Shown here: piece by piece, positions 43,773-51,897 of the stretch
How positions within the stretch are numbered: position 1 is the stretch's first letter
How the letters are laid out: each line of letters opens with the position of its first letter
DNA from: Dyadobacter sp. NIV53
GTDB taxonomy: Bacteria; Bacteroidota; Bacteroidia; Cytophagales; Spirosomataceae
Assembly (NCBI RefSeq): GCF_019711195.1
Contig: NZ_CP081299.1
Coordinates: 5,118,501-5,182,500, forward strand
DNA: 64,000 nucleotides
Reading direction: 5' to 3'
Notes under the pieces: generated by a model
The model's database searches: none
Told to the model about the DNA's origin: nothing
What the model saw: the letters and a program-made list of their open reading frames with translations, nothing else
Program-made: the position numbers and the translations under genes

Positions 43773-45461
43773 TTAACAGTTAATGGTAAATGTACTTCCT
43801 AACATGGTAGTATAATCCGCGGTGGTAACATCTGGCGGCGTATTAGTCCAGCCAACATTTGGCCACATTAAAAAGTCGCTGTTTGCAGGTATGGTACCAT
43901 CGACATGAGACAATCCAAGTACATGCCCGATTTCATGCGCAAGCAGCCATGGGGCATTGATATTCACGACTGCACAGCCAGGTTGCCCGGTTGGATGGGA
44001 CGCACATCCTACAAAATTGCCAGCTCCGCCAATCAATGAATTAACAATATAAACAACGAGGTCATCTGTTCCGGCATTATTCCTGTTCTGGAATAGGGTG
44101 GTCTGGTCTGTTGTAGGTGAGCCCATAAAACAGCCGCCAACATCCAGATTACTTAGGGGCTGTAATGCCGCATCACCACTTAAATCTTCGGTCGTGCCAC
44201 GTATTACTCCCACTCTGCCATCAAGGAATAACGTTTCCATAGCCGCAAACTGGTTGTCAATATAGGTATTGATCGTAGCATCAAGAGCCACCAGCGTTTT
44301 GAAATGTACCGTTATACTTTGGTCATAAGGCCTGCCTGTATTTCCTGCGTGATTCCATTCTAATACATTGTTTACAAACTTGCCAAGCCACCAGTTGCCA
44401 TCACCAGGGAAATAAAACAAAACATCCGTAGTATTATCGGCGCTGAAATTCCCGGTCCAGATCGGCCTCCCATCAGCCAGATTACCAAAACCATTTGTGT
44501 TTCCGGCAACATTCCATTCAATCACATTGTTCACAAATTTTCCAAGCCACCAGTAACCATCTCCGGGAGAATAGAAAAGTACATCCACTGTGCTGTCACC
44601 GCTAAAATAGCCAGTCCAGACCGGCCTTCCGTCCCAGATATTACCAAAACCGCTTGAATTTCCGGCATGGCTCCATTGCAGGGCATTGTCTGCAAAACTG
44701 CCAAGCCACCAGTTGCCGTCACCTGGAAAATAAAAAAGTACGTCTGCCGTACCATCGCCATTGAAATCACCTATCCAAACCGGCCTTCCGTCCCATATAT
44801 TGCCAAATCCGCTTGTATTTCCGGCATGGTTCCATTCCAGAACATTGTTCACAAACTTACCAAGCCACCAGTTGCTGTCACCCGGGAAATAGAAAAGTAT
44901 ATCCGTAGAACTATCGCTGCTGAAATTTCCGGTCCAGACTGGCCTGCCATCTGCCAGATTACCAAATCCGCTTGTATTGCCTGCCACGTTCCATTCGATC
45001 ACATTGTTTACAAATTTGCCAAGCCACCAGTAACTATCACCGGGTGAATAAAAAAGTATGTCTGTAGTATTGTCCCCGCTAAATTCTCCCAGGTAAATCG
45101 GCCTTCCGTCCCACAAATTGCCGAAACCGTTTGTATTGCCTGCTACATTCCATTCAATCACATTGTTTACGAGCTTGCCGAGCCACCAATTGCCATCTCC
45201 GGGGAAATAAAAAAGTATATCGGTAGTGCTGTCACCACTAAAACTTCCTGTCCAGATCGGCCTTCCATCTGCCAGATTACCAAATCCACTTGTATTCCCT
45301 GCCAGATTCCAATCTAAAACATTGTTTACAAACTTTCCAAGCCACCAGTTACCATCATCCGGATAGTAAAAAAGTACATCCCTGGTATTATCACCACTAA
45401 AATTTCCCGTCCATATCAGACGTCCCTCAGTAAGATTACCAAAACCACTGTAACATGCCAT
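43773..45461 (-). CDS. Seven-repeat (FG-GAP/VCBS-like) propeller fused to a matrixin metalloprotease
   Basis: 562 residues. After four residues (MACY) come seven repeats of exactly 53 residues (5-375). Consensus: SGFGNLxDGRPxWTG, xFSGDxTTDxLFY, PGDGNWWLGKF, VNNVxEWNxAGNT. The Asp-rich turn (clearest in GDFNGDGTAD of repeat 5) is like the calcium loops of FG-GAP/VCBS repeats, so a closed seven-bladed propeller is likely. The rest (376-562) is a matrixin-type zinc protease with HEIGHVLGLSH at 509-519 and a downstream Met-turn candidate FLMWPNV. The lack of any signal peptide, propeptide or sorting tail is odd for a protease expected outside the cell. The start is fixed by the first repeat; no upstream signal is in frame. 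Confidence 0.88.
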   Translation of the reverse strand: MACYSGFGNLTEGRLIWTGNFSGDNTRDVLFYYPDDGNWWLGKFVNNVLDWNLAGNTSGFGNLADGRPIWTGSFSGDSTTDILFYFPGDGNWWLGKLVNNVIEWNVAGNTNGFGNLWDGRPIYLGEFSGDNTTDILFYSPGDSYWWLGKFVNNVIEWNVAGNTSGFGNLADGRPVWTGNFSSDSSTDILFYFPGDSNWWLGKFVNNVLEWNHAGNTSGFGNIWDGRPVWIGDFNGDGTADVLFYFPGDGNWWLGSFADNALQWSHAGNSSGFGNIWDGRPVWTGYFSGDSTVDVLFYSPGDGYWWLGKFVNNVIEWNVAGNTNGFGNLADGRPIWTGNFSADNTTDVLFYFPGDGNWWLGKFVNNVLEWNHAGNTGRPYDQSITVHFKTLVALDATINTYIDNQFAAMETLFLDGRVGVIRGTTEDLSGDAALQPLSNLDVGGCFMGSPTTDQTTLFQNRNNAGTDDLVVYIVNSLIGGAGNFVGCASHPTGQPGCAVVNINAPWLLAHEIGHVLGLSHVDGTIPANSDFLMWPNVGWTNTPPDVTTADYTTMLGSTFTINC

Positions 45462-45769
45462 TTTTTAAATTGTTTAATTGATTAAAAATTCAAATTTTAA
45501 TTACACATTATTGATTTGCAGGGTTATTACTTTATCTTGTTTTCAGGAAATTTTGTTGATTTAATTTTTTCGGGCAAGGAGATTTTATTTAACGGCTTTT
45601 CGGAAAAAGCCGATTTGGAAAACTTAGATTTGTATAATTCCAATTCCATTGGTAAATGTTGCGAACATTAGAAATTGCCTAAAATGTCAAAATCCTGCCG
45701 TTGAGCCGCTATTTTGGCTATCAACAACAGGATTTATTATGTATTGGTTTTTTAATTATTTCGCGAGCC
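45462..45769. other. 308-bp intergenic region with two hairpins
   Basis: No gene seen. CGGCTTTT (45595-45602) pairs with AAAAGCCG (45607-45614). A larger hairpin, AATCCTG (45691-45697) with CAGGATT (45728-45734) and inner GTTGA/TCAAC, lies 35 bases beyond the stop of the minus-strand phytanoyl-CoA-dioxygenase-like gene and is its likely terminator. The matrixin promoter should lie at 45462-45560 but no clear motif was found. Confidence 0.6.
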
Positions 45770-46741
45770 TTACCATTTATCCAGGCCCAACAGCTTTTTA
45801 CCTAACGGTGACAAAATAGCTGTTTCATATTTTGTTTTTTCCCAGTTTCTTGGATCTCCCGGAAACGCGTAGCCTTCCGGTGCCTGCCTTTCTTTCCAGG
45901 AATTGATCCGCCATTGGCGCAGTTCTTCATCGTCTTCCTGAGCGGGCATCATTGCAATATATTGTGCCATACGTACTTTGTCTTTACTTCTGTTCGGCCT
46001 TATTCCGTGTGGCTGTGAGCTGTTGAAAATCAGCAGATCTCCTGCATTCATTTTTACTTTCACCAGTTCAAAACCAGATATATCCGGTTTAAAATGATCC
46101 CGGTCTTCGGGCTGCGTCAGTTTCCAGGTATCGTAAGTCCTGAACAGTTCAGGAATACACTGAAAGCCGCCCATGTTTTCATCATCCTGGTCTGCCAGTG
46201 CCAATACACCCTGCACATTTTGTGGTTTTGTCTCCGGATCATAGTCCCAGTGAATGAAACCTTTATAATCAAATCCCGGTCGTAATGGCATATTCAGGTT
46301 CGCACGGTCAATTGTTACCCAAAGTTTTTCAGTTCCCCATATATCCGTAAATGCCTGATGCACTTTTGGATACTGACGATTGTCCCACATATACTGATGG
46401 TTGTAAACTTCAACCATTCCGGTATTGGTCAGCTCTTTCATTTTCATTTCTGCTCGTGGCGGAGCATACCAGGTTTCCGGATCATTCGGGTCTTTTTCTT
46501 CAAATTCCCAAAGAAAATCGGCCATCTTTTTAACCTGCTCCTTTGGCACCGCGTCTTTGATAACAATGTATCCGTTTGTAATCCAGAACTGCCAGTCTTC
46601 TTCACTTAATAACTGCAAAGGTTTGCCATTGCTACGGTCATTCAGTTTCACATTGCTCGACTTCGCGGTAGATGGATTGCCGGGTATATCCTGGTGCGCA
46701 TTTTTTGGCGCCATAGTTGGAGCCATAGTTTGATGTTCCAT
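45770..46741 (-). CDS. Phytanoyl-CoA dioxygenase (PhyH) family protein
   Basis: 323 residues, an Fe(II)/2-oxoglutarate oxygenase. The metal triad is visible: HWD in GFIHWDYDPETKPQ and the distal His in NSSQPHGIRPNRS, with Arg for 2-oxoglutarate just after. The N-terminal 40 residues are low-complexity. The substrate is unknown; PhyH relatives in Bacteroidota hydroxylate lipids or small secondary metabolites. Single gene with its own promoter. Confidence 0.88.
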   Translation of the reverse strand: MEHQTMAPTMAPKNAHQDIPGNPSTAKSSNVKLNDRSNGKPLQLLSEEDWQFWITNGYIVIKDAVPKEQVKKMADFLWEFEEKDPNDPETWYAPPRAEMKMKELTNTGMVEVYNHQYMWDNRQYPKVHQAFTDIWGTEKLWVTIDRANLNMPLRPGFDYKGFIHWDYDPETKPQNVQGVLALADQDDENMGGFQCIPELFRTYDTWKLTQPEDRDHFKPDISGFELVKVKMNAGDLLIFNSSQPHGIRPNRSKDKVRMAQYIAMMPAQEDDEELRQWRINSWKERQAPEGYAFPGDPRNWEKTKYETAILSPLGKKLLGLDKW

Positions 46742-46772
46742 TGGGATAATATTTTATTGTTATTTAATAGGA

Positions 46773-46804
46773 CAAAGTTAATTTATTGCCAATGCTTATT
46801 TCAA
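46773..46804 (-). promoter_or_regulatory. Promoter of the PhyH-family gene
   Basis: On the minus strand, TTG (complement of 46802-46804), a 21-bp spacer and TAACTTTG (complement of 46773-46780) match the Bacteroidota consensus and end 32 bases before the start codon at 46741. Confidence 0.5.
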
Positions 46805-46935
46805 CCGTTACAATAACCAGTATTTGCTCTGTATTGATATTATTTTAAATTTATAGTGCGAAAAGAGCAAAAGGGAATGATTAATTGTAAATTGTTATGA
46901 GGAAAAGGGAGGATGGAGGAAAGGGAGGAATCTAT

Positions 46936-46981
46936 ATCCGTGGCCCGGCTGATTCACAGATCACCCAGCCGTACCACGGAT
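46936..46981. repeat. Two-step inverted repeat upstream of the AraC-type gene
   Basis: ATCCGTGG (46936-46943) pairs with CCACGGAT (46974-46981). Inside a symmetrical 3/3 internal loop, GGCTG (46947-46951) pairs with CAGCC (46966-46970), leaving a 14-base apical loop. It has no T-run, so it is not a standard terminator. It could be an RNA structure, a regulator site or a solo REP-type element. Confidence 0.6.
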
Positions 46982-47044
46982 CCGTAACCAAAACTATCAG
47001 GGAAAAGCTAAAAGCCAAACGCTAACAACTCACGGCGAAAAACC

Positions 47045-47890
47045 ATGAAAATCATTCGTGAAGAAATTATTCCTACACAGGGAAGTTCGTTTAAAGTTCT
47101 TTTAAGTCCGGGATTGAACGACACATTTCTATGGCATTTTCATCCTGAATATGAAATTGTTTATGTGGAAGGAACAAGCGGAACGCGGCGTGTCGGTGAT
47201 CATATATCTGTGTATGAAGGGAGCGACCTGGTTTTTATCGGTCCTAATATTCCGCATCTGAATTTCGATTACGGCGTCCGTACGGAATGTGAGCAGGTAA
47301 TTATCCAGATGAAGGAGAACTTTCTGGGAAAAGATTTTTTGGATATTCCAGAGCTTAATTCTATAAAGATGCTGTTCGATCAATCTCATTATGGTTTATC
47401 ATTCAGCGGTAATACGAAGCAAACTGTTGGCGAAAAATTAAAAAAGTTACCCGAACTGGATCATTTTGACCAGCTGATGTCATTGCTCCAAATCCTGAAA
47501 TTACTCGCAAATTCCAATGAAATCAGTATTTTAAATACTGCTCCGGCTGGGAATAAATCGTTGCAAAAGGAGCAGCATCGTATGGATGCGATTTATAAAT
47601 ATGTTGAAGTTCATTTTGACCAAAGTCCTGACGTTAATTTCATTGCCGCACAGGTAAACCTCACAACAGCCGCATTTTGCCGGTTTTTCAAGAAAAATAC
47701 CAGAATGACTTTCACCGATTTTGTTAATCAGTACCGCGTCAATCAGGCTAAAAATTATTTATTACAGGATAAAACGGTCTCTGAAACCTGTTTTGCAGTC
47801 GGATTCGAAAGTCTTTCGTATTTTAATAAATTATTCAAAAGTATTGTCGGCGAAAATCCTTCGGAGTTTAAAAAGCAGTATTTGAAATGA
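47045..47890 (+). CDS. AraC-family transcriptional regulator
   Basis: 281 residues. An N-terminal cupin sensor (FLWHFHPEYEIVYVEGTSGTRRVGDHISVYEGSDLVFIGPNIPH) is followed by the AraC/XylS DNA-binding domain: NFIAAQVNLTTAAFCRFFKKNTRMTFTDFVNQYRVNQAKNYLLQDKTVSETCFAVGFESLSYFNKLFKSIVGENPSEFKK. Such proteins mostly activate sugar-use genes. The likely target is not clear from neighbours; both flanking genes are unrelated. Confidence 0.93.
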   Translation: MKIIREEIIPTQGSSFKVLLSPGLNDTFLWHFHPEYEIVYVEGTSGTRRVGDHISVYEGSDLVFIGPNIPHLNFDYGVRTECEQVIIQMKENFLGKDFLDIPELNSIKMLFDQSHYGLSFSGNTKQTVGEKLKKLPELDHFDQLMSLLQILKLLANSNEISILNTAPAGNKSLQKEQHRMDAIYKYVEVHFDQSPDVNFIAAQVNLTTAAFCRFFKKNTRMTFTDFVNQYRVNQAKNYLLQDKTVSETCFAVGFESLSYFNKLFKSIVGENPSEFKKQYLK

Positions 47891-47980
47891 TTGCTTTGTA
47901 CTTTTAAATTCCCACGGAATCATAAAATTTTATGAAGTAAATTACTGCTTTGAAACAGCTGATATTCAAATAACTACCAT

Positions 47981-48991
47981 ATGTACATAAAGCGCTACCT
48001 GTCACCTCTTATTGTTTATTATTATTCCTGGCGAATGGTCTTGTTTTCCATTTTCACGGGTATTATGGCAATTTTTGTTTACCAGTACCTTGGCTGGGAA
48101 TGGGTAGCTATTCCCTGGTTACCGGTGTCGCTGGTTGGTACGGCAACTGCATTTTTTGTCGGTTTTAAAAACAATCAATCTTATGACCGCAGCTGGGAAG
48201 CCAGGAAAATATGGGGCGCTATCACCAATCAAAGCCGGTCCTTTGGCTCTGCTGTCAGAGCTTTTACCGTGTATAATTCTGATTCTCAGTTAACAACCAA
48301 AGAATTGGCTGACAATGATATTCAAACAATTATTTACCGGCATATTGGCTGGCTGTATGCCCTGAAACACGCTATGGCGCAGCGAACTTCCTGGGAGCAT
48401 GAAGATAAGGCAAGTAAGAGACAGAGGGCTGCTTTACATAAAACACAGGAAAGTTTTGATGATGAAATTGTACGATATCTTTCACCTCAGGAAACAGACT
48501 GGATTAAAACCAAACGGAATATGGCAACCCAATTGCTTGACCGCCAGTCACAACATATCAGTAAATTAAGAAGCGAGGGATTGATTGATGCTTACCAGCA
48601 TGTAGAATTACAAAATCTTATTGCTTCATTTTATGATGAGCAGGGAAAAAGCGAGAGAATTAAAAATACCCCGTTTCCGCGTCAGTATGCCACTACTTCG
48701 AGCCTGTTTATCTTTATATTCATGACATTACTTCCATTCGGTTTGCTGACCGAATTTCTGGAACTGGGAGAAAAATATATGTTTTTACTGATTCCCTTTA
48801 ATATGATCGTTTCGTGGGTTTTTATGTTCATGGAATATACAGGTGACATCAGCGAGAACCCTTTTGAAGGATTGCTCAATGATGTTCCCGTTGGCAGCAT
48901 AGTCCGGAATATAGAAATTGATCTCAGGGATATGCTTGGAGAAGATAATCTGCCTGAAAAGATCAAGCCATTTTATGGAGCTTTATTCTGA
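47981..48991 (+). CDS. Bestrophin-family ion channel
   Basis: 336 residues, four membrane helices in two pairs (about 20-65 and 230-285). The bestrophin/UPF0187 signature includes FFVGFKNNQSYDRSWEARKIWGAITNQSRSFG and a region near the end, MEYTGDISENPFEGLLNDVPV, of the family's NPFG-type motif. Bacterial members form pentameric channels for monovalent ions. Convergent with the methyltransferase gene. Confidence 0.93.
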   Translation: MYIKRYLSPLIVYYYSWRMVLFSIFTGIMAIFVYQYLGWEWVAIPWLPVSLVGTATAFFVGFKNNQSYDRSWEARKIWGAITNQSRSFGSAVRAFTVYNSDSQLTTKELADNDIQTIIYRHIGWLYALKHAMAQRTSWEHEDKASKRQRAALHKTQESFDDEIVRYLSPQETDWIKTKRNMATQLLDRQSQHISKLRSEGLIDAYQHVELQNLIASFYDEQGKSERIKNTPFPRQYATTSSLFIFIFMTLLPFGLLTEFLELGEKYMFLLIPFNMIVSWVFMFMEYTGDISENPFEGLLNDVPVGSIVRNIEIDLRDMLGEDNLPEKIKPFYGALF

Positions 48992-49024
48992 TAAAAGTTA
49001 GAAAAAATAAGATGAGGTTAATGA

Positions 49025-49657
49025 TTAAACCGATAATCTGATATAAACCGAAGATTTGAGAAAATTATAAAACCGGCTGTAACTGTAAATCTCACGAAAG
49101 CCGTTTTCTGTAAATTTACTATCCATTGGAATAAGCTCTCTTGCTTCAATATCGCAGATGATCCTGAAAAAACGGAACATGAGTTTTAATAACAACTTTT
49201 GCCAGTTTTTACTTTCTTTATCAATATGAAAATCAGCAAATAGCCATTTCCCTTTTTCTTTCAATAAGGAAGCAAGTTTTTGAAAAACGAGTATGGCCTT
49301 TTTCTCATTAAAATTATCAAATAAATAGGTAGTCAGCACAATGTCGAATTGGTTGGGCGTAATAAAATCTTCAATTGCAATATTGATAAAATATGCTTCG
49401 TTCTGCTTTAAATCGCGTTTTTTTGCGAGACCTATCATTTTTTCAGAAATTTCTACATAGGTAATAGACAACCCGGAAGAATGAATTTTTGCGGTTTCTT
49501 CCAGAATCCATCCGGTTCCTCCGCCTACAATAAGAATGTTACAATTGGGAGGAATATGCTGAAGCAGGCAGGTTTGTGAAAGGATCAGGTTTTGCCGGAA
49601 AATAAGCCTGCTCAGGAAATCATAATTTGCGGCAATCGGATCATAATTGTTTATCAT
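49025..49657 (-). CDS. Class I SAM-dependent methyltransferase
   Basis: 210 residues from the ATG at 49657 (MINNYDPIAANYDFLSRLIF). A longer frame from 49720 overlaps the next gene by 46 bases and is less likely. The SAM-binding motif I is ILIVGGGTGWILEE, and motif IV DIVLTTYLFDNF also fits. The start resembles menaquinone- or quinone-type C-methyltransferases. With the UbiA-like gene 17 bases upstream it forms a pair, so methylation of a prenylated or aromatic product is a reasonable guess. Confidence 0.85.
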   Translation of the reverse strand: MINNYDPIAANYDFLSRLIFRQNLILSQTCLLQHIPPNCNILIVGGGTGWILEETAKIHSSGLSITYVEISEKMIGLAKKRDLKQNEAYFINIAIEDFITPNQFDIVLTTYLFDNFNEKKAILVFQKLASLLKEKGKWLFADFHIDKESKNWQKLLLKLMFRFFRIICDIEARELIPMDSKFTENGFREIYSYSRFYNFLKSSVYIRLSV

Positions 49658-49674
49658 TGGTAATTTGTTAGAGC

Positions 49675-50604
49675 TTATGAACTGAAATACTTCATGAAAA
49701 GCATTCCTGTAATTCCACAAATGGCTTTCACCAACAACAATCCGTCAATGACAATAAGATAGTATAAAATTTTTTTCGGCCTTTGTAACGAATAAGCTAC
49801 GAATAACAGACTAATAAATGGTATCAGGTTGATCAGGACCGGAACAATTCCAAAGTTTTTATAATACGTAAAGATCAGGAGTGAAATAAGCCCTACAAGT
49901 AATAATGGTATTAATATAAAGAAAATAGTCTTTCGTAATCCAATTCGGACCACAAAAGTTTTTAGTTGTTTATTGGCGTCGTCGTCATAATCTTTTATAT
50001 CAAACATAACGGCGTTAACGGTACAGAACATCCAGTTTTTGATAAAAAGCCAAAGCATAAAACCTGGTTCTGAAACAGAGATGCCATGTTCTATTTTTAC
50101 CATCGTGACGGGTAAAATATTGACGCAGCCCGCCCAAACAAAACCAATTACAAATGCTTTAAGCCAGCCCGTATTTCGCAGATTGAAACGGTAAAGTGAC
50201 TTGGGAAGCAAGCCATAATATAAAACGGCCGCGATTGGTATAGCCGCTACCATAAGCCAGTAAACCAGGCCTAGACTGAAAATTCGTTTATAATTTTCAA
50301 ACAGGATAAATGTGCCGGTAATTAAAAATACGGCCAGTAAAAACTTTTGACTAATACCTATAAACGAATGATGGCGGCGATACCATTCCGTGCGCGGATT
50401 GGCAGATGCGGCAGTACTGGCCGGCCCGGAGTAGGCATAGGTATAATACATGACCGTAGCCGAAAAAAGCAACAAGTAATAAGCAAAAGAATTGGATGGA
50501 AGTTCGAGCTGAAAAACTGTTTCAACGGATAGCGCAATTGCCAGTAACCCGACAAAATAATTAGCAAAGAAAACAAACTGAACGATTCGTGAACCCATCC
50601 GCAA
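49675..50604 (-). CDS. UbiA-like membrane protein
   Basis: 309 residues with eight or nine membrane helices. The second UbiA motif appears in VMFDIKDYDDDANKQLKTFVVRIG (about residues 195-218). The first motif (NxxxDxxxD) is replaced by GPASTAASANPRTEWYRRHHS, with no aspartates, so classic prenyl transfer may be lost or altered. It lies 17 bases before the methyltransferase gene on the same strand. Unlike EboC, it is not part of the ebo cluster. Confidence 0.7.
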   Translation of the reverse strand: MRMGSRIVQFVFFANYFVGLLAIALSVETVFQLELPSNSFAYYLLLFSATVMYYTYAYSGPASTAASANPRTEWYRRHHSFIGISQKFLLAVFLITGTFILFENYKRIFSLGLVYWLMVAAIPIAAVLYYGLLPKSLYRFNLRNTGWLKAFVIGFVWAGCVNILPVTMVKIEHGISVSEPGFMLWLFIKNWMFCTVNAVMFDIKDYDDDANKQLKTFVVRIGLRKTIFFILIPLLLVGLISLLIFTYYKNFGIVPVLINLIPFISLLFVAYSLQRPKKILYYLIVIDGLLLVKAICGITGMLFMKYFSS

Positions 50605-50711
50605 ATTGGAAATGACAATTTGACAAAAGTAAGGGTTTAGATAACGTGTATTTTACAAATAAGTCTTTAAAAAATTGCGTGCTATACAGGTGGATTTCGT
50701 TGATAACAATA

Positions 50712-51071
50712 TTATTTAATTTCTTCTTCAAGTTCAGGATTAGTATTCTTTGAATTTGCATTCTTAGGATCAGGTTTTCTTGAACCAGCTCCAAGAACGT
50801 ATCCTACAATTCCACTCAATATTGCAGCAGCGAGTTCACCTTCAATTCTGCCGGATAATGCTAAAACAGTAGTAGAAGCAATTACTCCAATAACTGCTGT
50901 AGTGCGAAAAAATGATTGCATTTGTAAAATTTCGGTAATCCTGACCTTTTGTTTATACGCAACCAAGAAAAATACAAACCATATAAGTACAATTCCCACT
51001 GTTGCCATCAATGAGATATTAAGTATTTCCTGCGAGCTTAACAGATTAGATGAAATTTCAAGGAGGATCAT
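50712..51071 (-). CDS. Small membrane protein of unknown function
   Basis: 119 residues. Three hydrophobic segments are visible (about 17-37, 55-72 and 76-96), followed by a charged, Asn/Glu/Lys-rich tail. The glycine-rich segment AAILSGIVGYVLGAGSRK suggests a tight helix packing. I recognise no family. On the minus strand, 107 bases upstream of the UbiA-like gene. Confidence 0.65.
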   Translation of the reverse strand: MILLEISSNLLSSQEILNISLMATVGIVLIWFVFFLVAYKQKVRITEILQMQSFFRTTAVIGVIASTTVLALSGRIEGELAAAILSGIVGYVLGAGSRKPDPKNANSKNTNPELEEEIK

Positions 51072-51310
51072 ATTTTTTTCGATTGAATTTAGTCAAATAA
51101 ATTTCAGGAAGAACCTCTGTATCACAGAAGAACCTCCAATCATGTCTATCGCAAGATAATGAATATTATTAAGGGTGGTATTTGGTAAGCTGTATACTTA
51201 TTAAACGGCTATTTATTGATTTTCAGGTATTTGTAAATTTATAATTCTAAGGAACTATAAATCTTTTATTTCCTGAATAGAGAAAAATAATCGTTAATCC
51301 TTAAAACTGA

Positions 51311-51550
51311 TTATTGTATAATTATGGTTGTTTTTTGTCTCAAATATTCGCAAATCTCTCCCACAGTCTGCAATTTGGAATAATCCTCATCAGGAATAGA
51401 CACATGAAACTGATCCTCCATCTGAAGTACAAGATCGACGGTATCGAGACTGTCCAGTCCCAGGTCACGGGAAAGGTTTGCCTGATCAGTAATAGATGAG
51501 GCGGGAAGGCCGGAGGTTGCAGATAATATTGTGCGCAGTTGCTCTTTCAT
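51311..51550 (-). CDS. Acyl carrier protein
   Basis: 79 residues. The phosphopantetheine site is Ser34 in LGLDSLDTVDLVLQMEDQFHVSIPDED. It carries an intermediate on a thioester arm. It stands alone: no synthase, transferase or fabF gene is adjacent (fabF lies 11 kb away), so whether it is the housekeeping ACP or one for a special lipid or pigment pathway is open. The hydrophobic C-terminus (TTIIIQ) is unusual for a housekeeping ACP. Confidence 0.92.
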   Translation of the reverse strand: MKEQLRTILSATSGLPASSITDQANLSRDLGLDSLDTVDLVLQMEDQFHVSIPDEDYSKLQTVGEICEYLRQKTTIIIQ

Positions 51551-51897
51551 TTCGGATCGTTTTTAAATGAATATTTTTATCGGAAAGTCTTTCCAGTAGA
51601 GTTCAACGCATTGGTGTGAATCGGTTATTCCTGTGGATTGGCAGAATTTGAATATTTATATTTTAGCCGGTAATTACAATACTGCTGAATCAGTTATTAT
51701 GTGGCAGTTAGAACGGAATTTACTTTAATAAAATGCAAATCAGGCTGTAAAAGGTATAGTGCCCCTTACCAAATGAATCTATTAGTCAAAATAATCATTT
51801 TGCATTTTAAAATGATTGAATACAAACATTTCATCATCCGTGTGGAAGCATGATTTAGATTCTATAAATTCGGAATTAACAATAACCTTAACCAACA
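51551..51897. other. 347-bp divergent intergenic region
   Basis: No gene seen. An inverted repeat AATCATTTT (51793-51801) / AAAATGATT (51809-51817) with a 7-base spacer lies about 80 bases before the M28 peptidase gene and could be a protein-binding site. No convincing -33/-7 pair was found for either flanking gene. Confidence 0.45.

Larger units (their letters stand above)
46742..47044. other. 303-bp intergenic region before the AraC gene
   Basis: No gene seen. It holds a PhyH promoter candidate (46773-46804), the structured inverted repeat at 46936-46981 and a run of four heptads (47003-47030, first unit AAAAGCT) just before the AraC-type gene. The sequence between 46860 and 46930 is purine-rich. 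Confidence 0.55.

Noticed and set aside
43785..45450. 159-bp DNA repeats in the matrixin gene as a mobile or CRISPR repeat
   Set aside because: They are in-frame coding repeats of 53 residues with conserved protein pattern, not an independent element.
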